Origin: Megachile rotundata | Taxonomy: Eukaryota > Arthropoda > Insecta > Hymenoptera > Megachilidae | DNA length: 64,000 nucleotides | Direction: 5' to 3' | Assembly: GCF_050947335.1 (NCBI RefSeq) | Contig: NW_027473362.1 | Coordinates: 620,001 to 684,000, forward strand | Part shown: piece by piece, positions 12,333 through 27,200 of the stretch | Layout: each line of letters opens with the position of its first letter | Numbering within the stretch: the first letter of the stretch is position 1 | The notes under the pieces: generated by a model | The model's database searches: none | Told to the model about the DNA's origin: nothing | What the model saw: the letters and a program-made list of their open reading frames with translations, nothing else | Program-made: the position numbers and the translations under genes

Positions 12333-15300
12333 TGTATGCTTGCGATTGTATGATTGTGATTGTATGATTGTGATTGTATGATTGTGATTGTATGATTGTG
12401 ATTGTATGATTGTGATTGTATGATTGTGATTGTATGATTGTATTTGGGAGATTGTATTTGGGAGATTGTAATTGTATGATTGCGATTGTATGATTGTGAT
12501 TGTATGATTGTGATGTATGACTGTAATTGTATGATTATGATTGTATGATTGAGATTGTATGATTGAGATTGTATGAATGTGATTGTATGCTTGCGATTGT
12601 ATGATTGTGATTGTATGATTGTGATTGTATGATTGTGATGTATGATTGTAATTGTATGATTATGATTGTATGATTGCGTTTGTATGATTGAGATTGTATG
12701 ATTGAGATTGTATGATTGTGATTGTACGATTGTGATTGTACGATTGTGATTGTACGATTGTGATTGTATGATTATGATTGTATGATTGTGATTGTATGAT
12801 TGTGATTGTATGATTGTGATTGTATGATTGTGATTGTATGATTGTGATTGTATGATTGTGATTGTATGATTGTGATTGTATGATTGTGATTGTATGATTG
12901 TGATTGTATGATTGTGATTGTATGATTGTGATTGTATGATTGTGATTGTATGATTGTGATTGTATGATTGTGATTGTATGATTGTATTTGGGAGATTGTA
13001 TTTGGGAGATTGTAATTGTATGATTGCGATTGTATGATTGTGATTGTATGATTGTGATGTATGATTGTAATTGCATGATTATGATTGTATGATTGTGATT
13101 GTATGATTATGATTGTATGATTGTGATTGTATGATTGCGATTGTATGATTGTGATTGTATGATTATGATTGTATTTTTGTGATTGCATGATTGTGATTGT
13201 ATGATTGTGATTGTATGATTGTGATTGTATGATTGTGATTGTATGATTGTGATTGTATGATAGTGATTGTATGATTGTGATTGTATGATTGTGATTGTAT
13301 GATTGTGATTGTATGATTGTATTTGGGAGATTGTATTTGGGAGATTGTAATTGTATGATTGCGATTGTATGATTGTGATTGTATGATTGTGATGTATGAT
13401 TGTAATTGTATGATTATGATTGTATGATTGCGTTTGTATGATTGAGATTGTATGATTGAGATTGTATGATTGTGATTGTATGCTTGCGATTGTATGATTG
13501 TGATTGTATGATTGTGATTGTATGATTGTGATTGTATGATTGTGATTGCATGATTGTGATTGTATGATTGTGATTGTATGATTGTGATTGCATGATTGTG
13601 ATTGTATGATTGTGATTGCATGATTTTGAATGTATGATTGTGATTGCATGATTGTGATTGTATGATTGTGATTGTATGATTGTGATTGTATGATTGTATT
13701 TGGGAGATTGTATATGGGAGATTGTGTTTGGGAGATTGTAATTGTATGATTGCGATTGTATGATTGTGATTGTATGATTGCGATTGTATGATTACGATTG
13801 TATGATTGCGATTGTATGATTGTGATGTATGATTGTAATTGTATGATTATGATTGTATGATTGTGATTGTATGATTGAGATTGTATGATTGAGATTGTAT
13901 GAATGTGATAGTATGCTTGCGATTGTATGATTGTGATTGTATGATTGTGATTGCATGATTTTGAATGTATGATTGTGATTGTATGATTGTGATTGCATGA
14001 TTGTGATTGTATGGTTGTGATTGCATGATTTTGAAAGTATGATTGTAATTGTATGATTGTGATTGTATGATTGTGATTGTATGATTGTGATTGTATGATT
14101 GTGATTGTATGATTATGATTGTATGATTGTATTTGGGAGATTGTATTTGGGAGATTGTAATTGTATGATTGCGATTGTATGATTGTGATTGTATGATTGC
14201 GATTGTATGATTACGATTGTATGATTGCGATTGTATGATTGTGATGTATGATTGTAATTGTATGATTATGATTGTATGATTGTGATAGTATGATTATGAT
14301 TGTATGATTGTGATTGTATGATTGCGATTGTATGATTGTGATTGTATGATTATGATTGTATTTTTGTGATTGTATGATTGTGATTGTATGATTGTGATTG
14401 CATGATTGTGATTGTATGATTGTGATTGTCTGATTGTGGTTGTGCGATTGTGATTGTACGATTGTGATTGTACGATTGTGATTGTATGATTATGATTGTA
14501 TGATTGTGATTGTATGATTATGATTGTATGATTGTGATTGTATGATTGTGATTGTATGATTGTATTTGGGAGATTGTATTCGGGAGATTGTAATTGTATG
14601 ATTGCGATTGTATGATTGTGATTGTATGATTGCGATTGTATGATTGTGATTGTATGATTGTGATGTATGATTGTAATTGTATGATTATGATTGTATGATT
14701 GTGATTGTATGATTGAGGTTGTATGATTGAGATTGTATGAATGTGATTGTATGCTTGCGATTGTATGATTGTGATTGTATGATTGTGATTGTATGATTGT
14801 GATTGCATGATTTTGAATGTATGATTGTGATTGTATGATTGTGATTGCATGATTGTGATTGTATGGTTGTGATTGTATGATTGTGATTGTATGATTGTGA
14901 TAGTATGATTGTGATTGTATGATTGTGATTGTATGATTGTGATTGTATGATTGTGATTGTATTTTGGTGATTGCATGACTGTGATTGTATGATTGTGATT
15001 GTATGATTGTGATTGTATGATTGTGATTGTATGATTGTGATTGTATGATTGTGATAGTATGATTGTGATTGTATGATTGTGATTGTATGATTGTGATTGT
15101 ATGATTATGATTGTATGATTGTGATTGTATGATTGTATTTGGGAGATTGTATTTGGGAGATTGTATTTGGGAGATTGTAATTGTATGATTGCGATTGTAT
15201 GATTGTGATTGTATGATTGCGATTGTATGAATTCGATTGTATGATTGTGATTGTATGATTGTGATTGTATGATTGTGATTGTATGATTGTGATTGTATGA

Positions 15301-15736
15301 TTGTGATTGTATGATTGTATTTGGGAGATTGTAATTGTATGATTGCGATTGTATGATTGTGATTGTATGATTGTGATTGTATGATTGTGATTGTATGATT
15401 GTGATTGTATGATTGTGATTGTATGATTGTATTTGGGAGATTGTATTTGGGAGATTGTAATTGTATGATTGCGATTGTATGATTGTGATTGTATGATTGT
15501 GATGTATGATTGTAGTTGCATGATTATGATTGTATGATTGTGATTGTATGATTATGATTGTATGATTGTGATTGTATGATTGCGATTGTATGATTGTGAT
15601 TGTATGATTATGATTGTATTTTTGTGATTGCATGATTGTGATTGTATGATTGTGATTGTATGATTGTGATTGTATGATTGTGATAGTATGATTGTGATTG
15701 TATGATTGTGATTGTATGATTGTGATTGTATGATTG
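12333..15736 (+). repeat. Higher-order block H2, copy 2
   Basis: Colinear with 2,720-6,123 at +9,613 bp over the whole block, with very few differences visible. All markers are kept: the 14-unit run, the TATATGGGAG/GTGTTTGGGAG triple cluster, sub-block C at 13,792, TTCGGGAG, the EcoRI unit at 15,229 and the lone GGGAG near 15,317. The constant offset over several kilobases implies a recent large duplication event. Confidence 0.9.
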
Positions 15737-18610
15737 TATTTGGGAGATTGTATTTGGGAGATTGTAATTGTATGATTGCGATTGTATGATTGTGATTGTA
15801 TGATTGTGATGTATGATTGTAATTGTATGATTATGATTGTATGATTGCGTTAGTATGATTGAGATTGTATGATTGAGATTGTATGATTGTGATTGTATGC
15901 TTGCGATTGTATGATTGTGATTGTATGATTGTGATTGTATGATTGTGATTGTATGATTGTGATTGTATGATTGTGATTGCATGATTGTGATTGTATGATT
16001 GTGATTGTATGATTGTGATTGTATGATTGTGATTGCATGACTGTGATTGTATGATTGTGATTGCATGATTTTGAATGTATGATTGTGATTGCATGATTGT
16101 GATTGTATGATTGTGATTGTATGATTGTGATTGTATGATTGTATTTGGGAGATTGTATTTGGGAGATTTTATTTGGGAGATTGTAATTGTATGATTGAGA
16201 TTGTATGATTGTGATTGTATGCTTGCGATTGTATGATTGTGATTGTATGATTGTGATTGTATGATTGTGATTGTATGATTGTGATTGCATGATTGTGATT
16301 GTATGATTGTGATTGTATGATTGTGATTGTATGATTGTGATTGCATGATTGTGATTGTATGATTGTGATTGCATGATTTTGAATGTATGATTGTGATTGT
16401 ATGATTGTGATTGCATGATTGTGATTGTATGGTTGTGATTGCATGATTGCGATTGTATGATTGTGATTGTATGATTATGATTGTATTTTTGTGATTGCAT
16501 GATTGTTATTGTATGATTGTGATTGTATGATTGTGATTGCATGATTGTGATTGTATGATTGTGATTGTCTGATTGTGGTTGTGCGATTGTGATTGTACGA
16601 TTGTGATTGTACGATTGTGATTGTATGATTGTGATTGTATGATTATGATTGTATGATTGTGATTGTATGATTGTATTTGGGAGATTGTATTATTTGGGAG
16701 ATTGTAATTGTATGATTGCGATTGTATGATTGTGATTGTATGATTGCGATTGTATGAATTCGATTGTATGATTGTGATTGTATGATTGTGATTGTATGAT
16801 TGTATTTGGGAGATTGTATTTGTGAGATTGTAATTGTATGATTGCGATTGTATGATTGTGATTGTATGATTGCGATTGTATGATTGTGATTGTATGATTG
16901 TGATGTATGATTGTGATTGTATGATTGCGATTGTATGATTGTGATTGTATGATTGTATTTGGGAGATTGTATTTGGGAGATTGTAATTGTATGATTGCGA
17001 TTGTATGATTGTGATTGTATGATTGTGATTGTCTGATTGTGATTGTATGATTATGATTGTATGATTGTGATTGTATGATTGTATTTGGGAGATTGTATTA
17101 TTTGGGAGATTGTAATTGTATGATTGCGATTGTATGATTGTGATTGTATGATTGCGATTGTATGAATTCGATTGTATGATTGTGATTGTATGATTGTGAT
17201 TGTATGATTGTGATTGTATGATTGTGATTGTATGATTGCGATTGTATGAATTCGATTGTATGATTGTGATTGTATGATTGTGATTGTATGATTGTGATTG
17301 TATGATTGCGATTGTATGATTGCGATTATATGATTGTGATTGTATGATTGTGATTGTATGATTGTGATTGCATGATTTTGAATGTATGATTGTGATTGTA
17401 TCATTGTGATTGAATGATTTTGAATGTATGATTGTGATTGTATGATTGTGATTGTATGATTGTGATTGTATGATTGTGATTGTATGATTGTGATTGTATG
17501 ATTGTGATTGTATGATTGTGATTGTGTGATTGTGATTGTATGATTGTGATTGTATGATTGTGATTGCATGATTGTGATTGTATGATTGTGATTGCATGAT
17601 TTTGAATGTATGATTGTGATTGTATGATTGTGATTGCATGATTGTGATTGTATGATTGTGATTGCACGATTTTGAATGTATGATTGTGATTGTATGATTG
17701 TGATTGTATGATTGTGATTGTATGATTGTGATTGTATGATTATGATTGTATGATTGTGATTGCATGATTGTGATTGTATGATTGTATCTGGGAGATTGTA
17801 TTTGGGAGATTGTAATTGTATGACTGCGATTGTATGATTCTGATTGTATGATTGTGATTGTATGATTGTGATTGTATGATTGTGATTGTATGATTATGAT
17901 TGTATGATTGTGATTGTATGATTGTATTTGGGAGATTGTATTTGCGAGATTGTATTATTTGGGAGATTGTAATTGTATGATTGCGATTGTATGATTGTGA
18001 TTGTATGATTGCGATTGTATGAATTCGATTGTATGATTGTGATTGTATGATTGTGATTGTATGATTGTATTTGGGAGATTGTATTTGTGAGATTGTAATT
18101 GTATGATTGCGATTGTATGATTGTGATTGTATGATTGCGATTGTATGATTGTGATTGTATGATTGTGATGTATGATTGTGATTGTATGATTGCGATTGTA
18201 TGATTGTGATTGTATGATTGTGATGTATGATTGTAATTGTATGATTATGATTGTATGATTGTGATTGTATGATTGAGATTGTATGATTGAGATTGTATGA
18301 TTGTGATTGTATGCTTGCGATTGTATGATTGTGATTGTATGATTGTGATTGTATGATTGTGATTGTATGATTGTGATTGTATGATTGTGATTGTATGATT
18401 GTGATTGTATGATTGTATTTGGGAGATTGTATTTGGGAGATTGTAATTGTATGATTGCGATTGTATGATTGTGATTGTATGATTGTGATGTATGACTGTA
18501 ATTGTATGATTATGATTGTATGATTGAGATTGTATGATTGAGATTGTATGAATGTGATTGTATGCTTGCGATTGTATGATTGTGATTGTATGATTGTGAT
18601 TGTATGATTG
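15737..18610 (+). repeat. Higher-order block H1, copy 3
   Basis: Matches copy 1 at +15,588 bp and copy 2 at about +9,613 bp. EcoRI units are at 16,756, 17,164, 17,248 and 18,021. It follows copy 1 further than copy 2 does: the GCTTGCG unit at 18,310 and the GACTG unit at about 18,496 match 2,722 and 2,908. The match ends near 18,610 / 3,020. The canonical run before the TGTGTG variant has seven units here and eight in copy 1. The run before TATGATTATG near 17,730 has four units here and three in copy 1, so the total length is unchanged. Confidence 0.9.
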
Positions 18611-19660
18611 TGATTGCATGATTTTGAATGTATGATTGTGATTGTATGATTGTGATTGTATGATTGTGATTGTATGATTGTGATTGTATGATTGTGATTG
18701 TATGATTGTGATTGTATGATTGTGATTGTATGATTGTGATTGCATGATTCTGAATGTATGATTGTGATTGCATGATTGTGATTGTATGATTGTGGTTGTA
18801 TGATTGTGATTGTATGATGGTATTTGGGAGATTGTATTTGGGAGATTGTAATTTTATGATTGCGATTGTATGATTGTGATTGTATGATTGCGATTGTATG
18901 ATTGTGATTGTATGATTGTGATGTATGATTGTAATTGTATGATTATGATTGTATGATTGTGATTGTATGATTGAGATTGTATGATTGAGATTGTATGAAT
19001 GTGATTGTATGCTTGCGATTGTATGATTGTGATTGTATGATTGTGATTGTATGATTGTGATTGCATGATTTTGAATGTATGATTGTGATTGTATGATTGT
19101 GATTGCATGATTGTGATTGTATGGTTGTGATTGCATGATTTTGAATGTATGATTGTGATTGTATGATTGTGATTGTATGATTGTGATTGTATGATTGTGA
19201 TTGTATGATTGTGATTGTATGATTGTGATAGTATGATTGTGATTGTATGATTGTGATTGTATGATTGTGATTGTATGATTGTGATTGTATGATTGTGATT
19301 GTATGATTATGATTGTATGATTGTGATTGTATGATTGTATTTGGGAGATTGTATTTGGGAGATTGTATTTGGGAGATTGTAATTGTATGATTGCGATGGT
19401 ATGATTGTGAATGTATGATTGCGATTGTATGAATTCGATTGTATGATTGTGATTGTATGATTGTGATTGTATGATTGTGATTGTATGATTGTGATTGTAT
19501 GATTGTGATTGCATGATTGTGATTGTATGATTGTGATAGTATGATTGTGATTGTATGATTGTGATTGTATGATTGTGATTGTATGATTGTGATTGTATGA
19601 TTGTAATTGTATGATTATGATTGTGATTGTATGATTGTGATTGTATGATTGTGATTGTAT
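18610..19660 (+). repeat. Family A segment with unusual units
   Basis: Contains CATGATTCTGAATG near 18,745, GATGGTATTTGGGAG near 18,818, GTAATTTTATG near 18,850, a 13-bp GATG unit near 18,920, a triple GGGAG cluster near 19,340-19,378, GCGATGGTATG near 19,393, an EcoRI unit at 19,431 and the 20-bp unit at 19,610-19,629. It shares the general grammar of family A, but I did not find a full-length colinear copy. No gene is visible. Confidence 0.75.
19610..19629 (+). repeat. 20-bp expanded unit (+6 bp)
   Basis: The unit reads TATGATTATGATTGTGATTG, six bases longer than normal. It equals the TATGATTATGATTG form with one extra GATTGT-like step. This is the only +6 bp register change I noticed, and it fits slippage by the inner 6-bp sub-repeat. 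On the - strand it is visible as one extra His-Asn pair in the repeated peptide frame. Confidence 0.85.
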
Positions 19661-20700
19661 GATTGTGATTGTATGATTGTGATTGCATGATTGTGATTGT
19701 ATGATTGTGATTGCATGATTTTGAATGTATGATTGTGATTGTATGATTGTGATTGCATGATTGTGATTGTATGGTTGTGATTGCATGATTTTGAATGTAT
19801 GATTGTGATTGTATGATTGTGATTGTATGATTGTGATTGTATGATTGTGATAGTATGATTGTGATTGTATGATTGTGATTGTATGATTGTGATTGTATGA
19901 TTGTGATTGTATGATTGTATTTGGGAGATTGTATTTGGGAGATTGTAATTGTATGATTTCGATTGTATGATTGTGATTGTATGATTGTGATGTATGATTG
20001 TAATTGTATGACTATGATTGTATGATTGTGATTGTATGATTATGATTGTATGATTGTGATTGTATGATTGCGATTGTATGATTGCGATTGTATGATTGTG
20101 ATTGTATGATTATGATTGTATTTTTGTGATTGCATGATTGTGATTGTATGATTGTGATTGTATGATTGTGATTGTATGATTGTGATTGTATGATTGTGAT
20201 TGTATGATTGTGATTGTCTGATTGTGGTTGTGCGATTGTGATTGTACGATTGTGATTGTACGATTGTGATTGTATGATTGTGATTGTATGATTATGATTG
20301 TATGATTGTGATTGCATGATTGTGATTGTATGATTGTGATTGCATGATTTTGAATGTATGATTGTGATTGCATGATTGTGATTGTATGATTGTGATTGTA
20401 TGATTGTGATTGTATGATTGTGATAGTATGATTGTGATTGCATGATTGTGATTGTATGATTGTGATTGTATGATTATGATTGTATGATTGTGATTGTATG
20501 ATTGTATTTGGGAGATTGTATTTGGGAGATTGTAATTGTATGATTGCGATTGTATGATTGTGATTGTATGATTGCGATTGTATGAATTCGATTGTATGAT
20601 TGTGATTGTATGATTGTGATTGTATGATTGTGATTGTATGATTGTGATTGTATGATTGTGATTGTATGATTGTGATTGTATGATTGTGATTGTATGATTG
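19660..20700 (+). repeat. Distant copy of 9,480-10,520
   Basis: Markers match at +10,178 bp (exactly 727 units): TATGGTTG at 19,772, GATTTCG at 19,955, the TCTGATTGTGGTTG/TGCGATTG group near 20,215, and the EcoRI unit at 20,584. The match ends near 20,700, where GAGATTG and GCTTGCG units appear instead of a CATGATTG unit. Confidence 0.87.
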
Positions 20701-20734
20701 AGATTGTATGATTGTGATTGTATGCTTGCGATTG

Positions 20735-21014
20735 TATGATTGTGATTGTATGATTGTGATTGTATGATTGTGATTGTATGATTGTGATTGTATGATTGTG
20801 ATTGTATGATTGTGATTGTATGATTGTGATTGTATGATTGTGATTGTATGATTGTGATTGTATGATTGTGATTGTATGATTGTGATTGTATGATTGTGAT
20901 TGTATGATTGTGATTGTATGATTGTGATTGTATGATTGTGATTGTATGATTGTGATTGTATGATTGTGATTGTATGATTGTGATTGTATGATTGTGATTG
21001 TATGATTGTGATTG
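20735..21014 (+). repeat. Longest pure canonical run, 20 units
   Basis: Twenty perfect TATGATTGTGATTG units lie between a TATGCTTGCGATTG unit and a TATGATTATATTTG unit that opens a GGGAG pair. It is the longest uninterrupted canonical run I counted. Such runs are where most copy-to-copy length differences occur in this window. Confidence 0.9.
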
Positions 21015-21980
21015 TATGATTATATTTGGGAGATTGTATTTGGGAGATTGTAATTGTATGATTGCGATTGTATGATTGTGATTGTATGATTGTGATGTAT
21101 GATTGTAATTGCATGATTATGATTGTATGATTGTGATTGTATGATTATGATTGTATGATTGTGATAGTATGATTGCGATTGTATGATTGTGATTGTATGA
21201 TTATGATTGTATTTTTGTGATTGCATGATTGTGATTGTATGATTGTGATTGTATGATTGTGATTTTATGATTGTGATTGTATGATTGTGATTGTATGATT
21301 GTGATTGTATGATTGTGATTGTATGATTGTGATTGTATGATTGTATTTGGGAGATTGTATTTGGGAGATTGTAATTGTATGATTGCGATTGTATGATTGT
21401 GATTGTATGATTGTGATGTATGATTGTAATTGTATGATTATGATTGTATGATTGCGTTTGTATGATTGAGATTGTATGATTGAGATTGTATGATTGTGAT
21501 TGTATGCTTGCGATTGTATGATTGTGATTGTATGATTGCGATTGTATGATTGTGATTGTATGATTGTGATGTATGATTGTAATTGTATGATTATGATTGT
21601 ATGATTGTGATTGTATGATTGAGATTGTATGATTGAGATTGTATGATTGCGTTTGTATGATTGAGATTGTATGATTGAGATTGTATGATTGTGATTGTAT
21701 GCTTGCGATTGTATGATTGTGATTGTATGATTGTGATTGTATGATTGTGATTGTATGATTGTGATTGCATGATTGTGATTGTATGATTGTGATTGTATGA
21801 TTGTGATTGTATGATTGTGATTGCATGATTGTGATTGTATGATTGTGATTGCATGATTTTGAATGTATGATTGTGATTGCATGATTGTGATTGTATGATT
21901 GTGATTGTATGATTGTGATTGTATGATTGTATTTGGGAGATTGTATTTGGGAGATTGTATTTGGGAGATTGTAATTGTAT
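21015..21980 (+). repeat. Family A segment before block H3
   Basis: GGGAG clusters near 21,024, 21,345 and 21,930 (triple), several 13-bp GATG units, repeated GCGTTTG/GAGATTG/GCTTGCG groups near 21,450-21,500 and 21,650-21,710, and CATGATTTTGAATG near 21,850. The group GAGATTG, GAGATTG, GCGTTTG, GAGATTG, GAGATTG near 21,615-21,685 looks like a small internal duplication. No gene is visible. Confidence 0.75.
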
Positions 21981-24214
21981 GATTGCGATTGTATGATTGT
22001 GATTGTATGATTGCGATTGTATGATTGCGATTGTATGATTGCGATTGTATGATTGTGATGTATGATTGTAATTGTATGATAATGATTGTATGATTGTGAT
22101 TGTATGATTGAGATTGTATGATTGAGATTGTATGAATGTGATAGTATGCTTGCGATTGTATGATTGTGATTGTATGATTGTGATTGTATGATTGTGATTG
22201 CATGATTTTGAATGTATGATTGTGATTGTATGATTGTGTTTGCATGATTGTGATTGTATGGTTGTGATTGCATGATTTTGAAAGTATGATTGTGATTGTA
22301 TGATTGTGATTGTATGATTGTGATTGTATGATTGTGATTGTATGATTATGATTGTATGATTGTATTTGGGAGATTGTATTTGGGAGATTGTAATTGTATG
22401 ATTGCGATTGTATGATTGTGATTGTATGATTGTGATGTATGATTGTAATTGTATGATTATGATTGTATGATTGTGATAGTATGATTATGATTGTATGATT
22501 GTGATTGTATGATTGCGATTGTATGATTGTGATTGTATGATTGTGATTGTATGATTGTGATTGTATGATTGTGATTGTCTGATTGTGGTTGTGCGATTGT
22601 GATTGTACGATTGTGATTGTACGATTGTGATTGTATGATTGTGATTGTATGATTATGATTGTATGATTGTGATTGCATGATTGTGATTGTATGATTGTGA
22701 TTGCATGATTTTGAATGTATGATTGTGATTGCATGATTGTGATTGTATGATTGTGATTGTATGATTGTGATTGTATGATTGTGATAGTATGATTGTGATT
22801 GTATGATTGTGATTGTATGATTGTGATTGTATGATTATGATTGTATGATTGTGATTGTATGATTGTGTTTGGGAGATTGTATTTGGGAGATTGTATTTGG
22901 GAGATTGTAATTGTATGATTGCGTTTGTATGATTGTGATTGTATGATTGCGATTGTATGAATTCGATTGTATGATTGTGATTGTATGATTGTGATTGTAT
23001 GATTGTGATTGTATGATTGTGATTGTATGATTGTGATTGTATGATTGTGATTGTATGATTGTATTTGGGAGATTGTATTTGGGAGATTGTAATTGTATGA
23101 TTGCGATTGTATGATTGTGATTGTATGATTGCGATTGTATGATTGTGATTGTATGATTGTAATTGTATGATTATGATTGTATGACTGTGATTGTATGATT
23201 GAGATTGTATGTTTGAGATTGCATGATTGTGATTGTATGCTTGCGATTGTATGATTGTGATTGTATGATTGTGATTGTATGCTTGCGATTGTATGATTGT
23301 GATTGTATGATTGTTATTGTATGATTGTGATTTTATGATTGTGATTGTATGATTGTGATTGTATGATTGCATTTGGGAGATTGTATTTGGGAGATTGTAT
23401 TTGGGAGATTGTAATTGTATGATTGCGATTGTATGATTGTGATTGTATGATTGCGATTGTATGAATTCGATTGTATGATTTTGATTGTTTGATTGTGATT
23501 GTATGATTGTGATTGTATGATTGTGATTGCATGATTGTGATTGTATGATTGTATTTGGGAGATTGTATTTGGGAGATTGTAATTGTATGATTGCGATTTT
23601 ATGATTGTGATTGTATGATTGCGATTGTATGATTGTGATTGTATGATTGTGATGTATGATTGTAATTGTATGATTATGATTGTATGATTGTGATTGTATG
23701 ATTGAGATTGTATGATTGAGATTGTATGATTGTGATTGTATGCTTGCGATTGTATGATTGCGATTGTATGATTGTGATTGTATGATTGTGATTGTATGAT
23801 TGTGATTGTATGATTGCGATTGTATGATTGCGATTGTATGATTGTGATTGTATGATTGTAATTGTATGATTATGATTGTATGATTGTGATTGTATAATTG
23901 AGATTGTATGATTGAGATTGTATGAATGTGATTGTATGCTTGCGATTGTATGATTGCGATTGTATGATTGCGATTGTATGATTGTGATTGTATGATTGTG
24001 ATTGTATGATTGTGATTGTATGATTGTGATTGTATGATTGTGATTGTATGATTGTGATTGTATGATTGTGATTGTATGATTGTGATTGTATGATTGTGAT
24101 TGTATGATTGTGATTGTATGATTGTGATTGTATGATTGTGATTGTATGATTGTGATTGTATGATTGTGATTGTATGATTGTGATTGTATGATTGTGATTG
24201 TATGATTGTGATTG
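21980..24214 (+). repeat. Higher-order block H3, copy 1
   Basis: The order of variants matches 54,050-56,730, more than 32 kb away on the far side of family B. The offset is 32,067 bp at the left (EcoRI unit 22,959 and 55,026) and grows to 32,389 at the next EcoRI unit (23,463 and 55,852) and 32,417 at GCGATTTTATG (23,593 and about 56,010). Rare shared units include GATAATGATTG near 22,080 and GTTTGAGATTG near 23,212. It ends in a 17-unit canonical run at 23,977-24,214. Confidence 0.85.
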
Positions 24215-27200
24215 TATGATTGTATTTGGGAGATTGTATTTGGGAGATTGTAATTGTATGATTGCGATTGTATGATTGTGATTGTATGATTGTGATGTAT
24301 GATTGTAATTGCATGATTATGATTGTATGATTGTGATTGTATGATTATGATTGTATGATTGTGATTGTATGATTGCGATTGTATGATTGTGATTGTATGA
24401 TTATGATTGTATTTTTGTGATTGCATGATTGTGATTGTATGATTGTGATTGTATGATTGTGATTGTATGATTGTGATTGTATGATTGTGATTGTATGATA
24501 GTGATTGTATGATTGTGATTGTATGATTGTGATTGTATGATTGTATTTGGGAGATTGTATTTGGGAGATTGTAATTGTATGATTGCGATTGTATGATTGT
24601 GATTGTATGATTGTGATGTATGATTGTAATTGTATGATTATGATTGTATGATTGCGTTTGTATGATTGAGATTGTATGATTGAGATTGTATGATTGTGAT
24701 TGTATGCTTGCGATTGTATGATTGTGATTGTATGATTGTGATTGTATGACTGTGATTGTATGATTGTGATTGCATGATTGTGATTGTATGATTGTGATTG
24801 TATGATTGTGATTGCATGATTGTGATTGTATGATTGTGATTGCATGATTTTGAATGTATGATTGTGATTGCATGATTGTGATTGTATGATTGTGATTGTA
24901 TGATTGTGATTGTATGATTGTATTTGGGAGATTGTATATGGGAGATTGTGTTTGGGAGATTGTAATTGTATGATTGCGATTGTATGATTGTGATTGTATG
25001 ATTGCGATTGTATGATTACGATTGTATGATTGCGATTGTATGATTGTGATGTATGATTGTAATTGTATGATTATGATTGTATGATTGTGATTGTATGATT
25101 GAGATTGTATGATTGAGATTGTATGAATGTGATAGTATGCTTGCGATTGTATGATTGTGATTGTATGATTGTGATTGCATGATTTTGAATGTATGATTGT
25201 GATTGTATGATTGTGATTGCATGATTGTGATTGTATGGTTGTGATTGCATGATTTTGAAAGTATGATTGTGATTGTATGATTGTGATTGTATGATTGTGA
25301 TTGTATGATTGTGATTGTATGATTATGATTGTATGATTGTATTTGGGAGATTGTATTTGGGAGATTGTAATTGTATGATTGCGATTGTATGATTGTGATT
25401 GTATGATTGCGATTGTATGATTACGATTGTATGATTGCGATTGTATGATTGTGATGTATGATTGTAATTGTATGATTATGATTGTATGATTGTGATAGTA
25501 TGATTATGATTGTATGATTGTGATTGTATGATTGCGATTGTATGATTGTGATTGTATGATTATGATTGTATTTTTGTGATTGTATGATTGTGATTGTATG
25601 ATTGTGATTGTATGATTGTGATTGCATGATTGTGATTGTATGATTGTGATTGTCTGATTGTGGTTGTGCGATTGTGATTGTACGATTGTGATTGTACGAT
25701 TGTGATTGTATGATTATGATTGTATGATTGTGATTGTATGATTATGATTGTATGATTGTGATTGTATGATTGTGATTGTATGATTGTATTTGGGAGATTG
25801 TATTCGGGAGATTGTAATTGTATGATTGCGATTGTATGATTGTGATTGTATGATTGCGATTGTATGATTGTGATTGTATGATTGTGATGTATGATTGTAA
25901 TTGTATGATTATGATTGTATGATTGTGATTGTATGATTGAGGTTGTATGATTGAGATTGTATGAATGTGATTGTATGCTTGCGATTGTATGATTGTGATT
26001 GTATGATTGTGATTGTATGATTGTGATTGCATGATTTTGAATGTATGATTGTGATTGTATGATTGTGATTGCATGATTGTGATTGTATGGTTGTGATTGT
26101 ATGATTGTGATTGTATGATTGTGATAGTATGATTGTGATTGTATGATAGTGATTGTATGATTGTGATTGTATGATTGTGATTGTATTTTGGTGATTGCAT
26201 GACTGTGATTGTATGATTGTGATTGTATGATTGTGATTGTATGATTGTGATTGTATGATTGTGATTGTATGATTGTGATAGTATGATTGTGATTGTATGA
26301 TTGTGATTGTATGATTGTGATTGTATGATTATGATTGTATGATTGTGATTGTATGATTGTATTTGGGAGATTGTATTTGGGAGATTGTATTTGGGAGATT
26401 GTAATTGTATGATTGCGATTGTATGATTGTGATTGTATGATTGCGATTGTATGAATTCGATTGTATGATTGTGATTGTATGATTGTGATTGTATGATTGT
26501 GATTGTATGATTGTGAATGTATGATTGTGATTGTATGATTGTATTTGGGAGATTGTATTTGGGAGATTGTAATTGTATGATTGCGATTGTATGATTGTGA
26601 TTGTATGATTGTGATTGTATGATTGTGATTGTATGATTGTATTTGGGAGATTGTATTTGGGAGATTGTAATTGTATGATTGCGATTGTATGATTGTGATT
26701 GTATGATTGTGATGTATGATTGTAATTGCATGATTATGATTGTATGATTGTGATTGTATGATTATGATTGTATGATTGTGATTGTATGATTGCGATTGTA
26801 TGATTGTGATTGTATGATTATGATTGTATTTTTGTGATTGCATGATTGTGATTGTATGATTGTGATTGTATGATTGTGATTGTATGATTGTGATAGTATG
26901 ATTGTGATTGTATGATTGTGATTGTATGATTGTGATTGTATGATTGTATTTGGGAGATTGTATTTGGGAGATTCTAATTGTATGATTGCGATTGTATGAT
27001 TGTGATTGTATGATTGTGATGTATGATTGTAATTGTATGATTATGATTGTATGATTGCGTTAGTATGATTGAGATTGTATGATTGAGATTGTATGATTGT
27101 GATTGTATGCTTGCGATTGTATGATTGTGATTGTATGATTGTGATTGTATGATTGTGATTGTATGATTGTGATTGTATGATTGTGATTGCATGATTGTGA

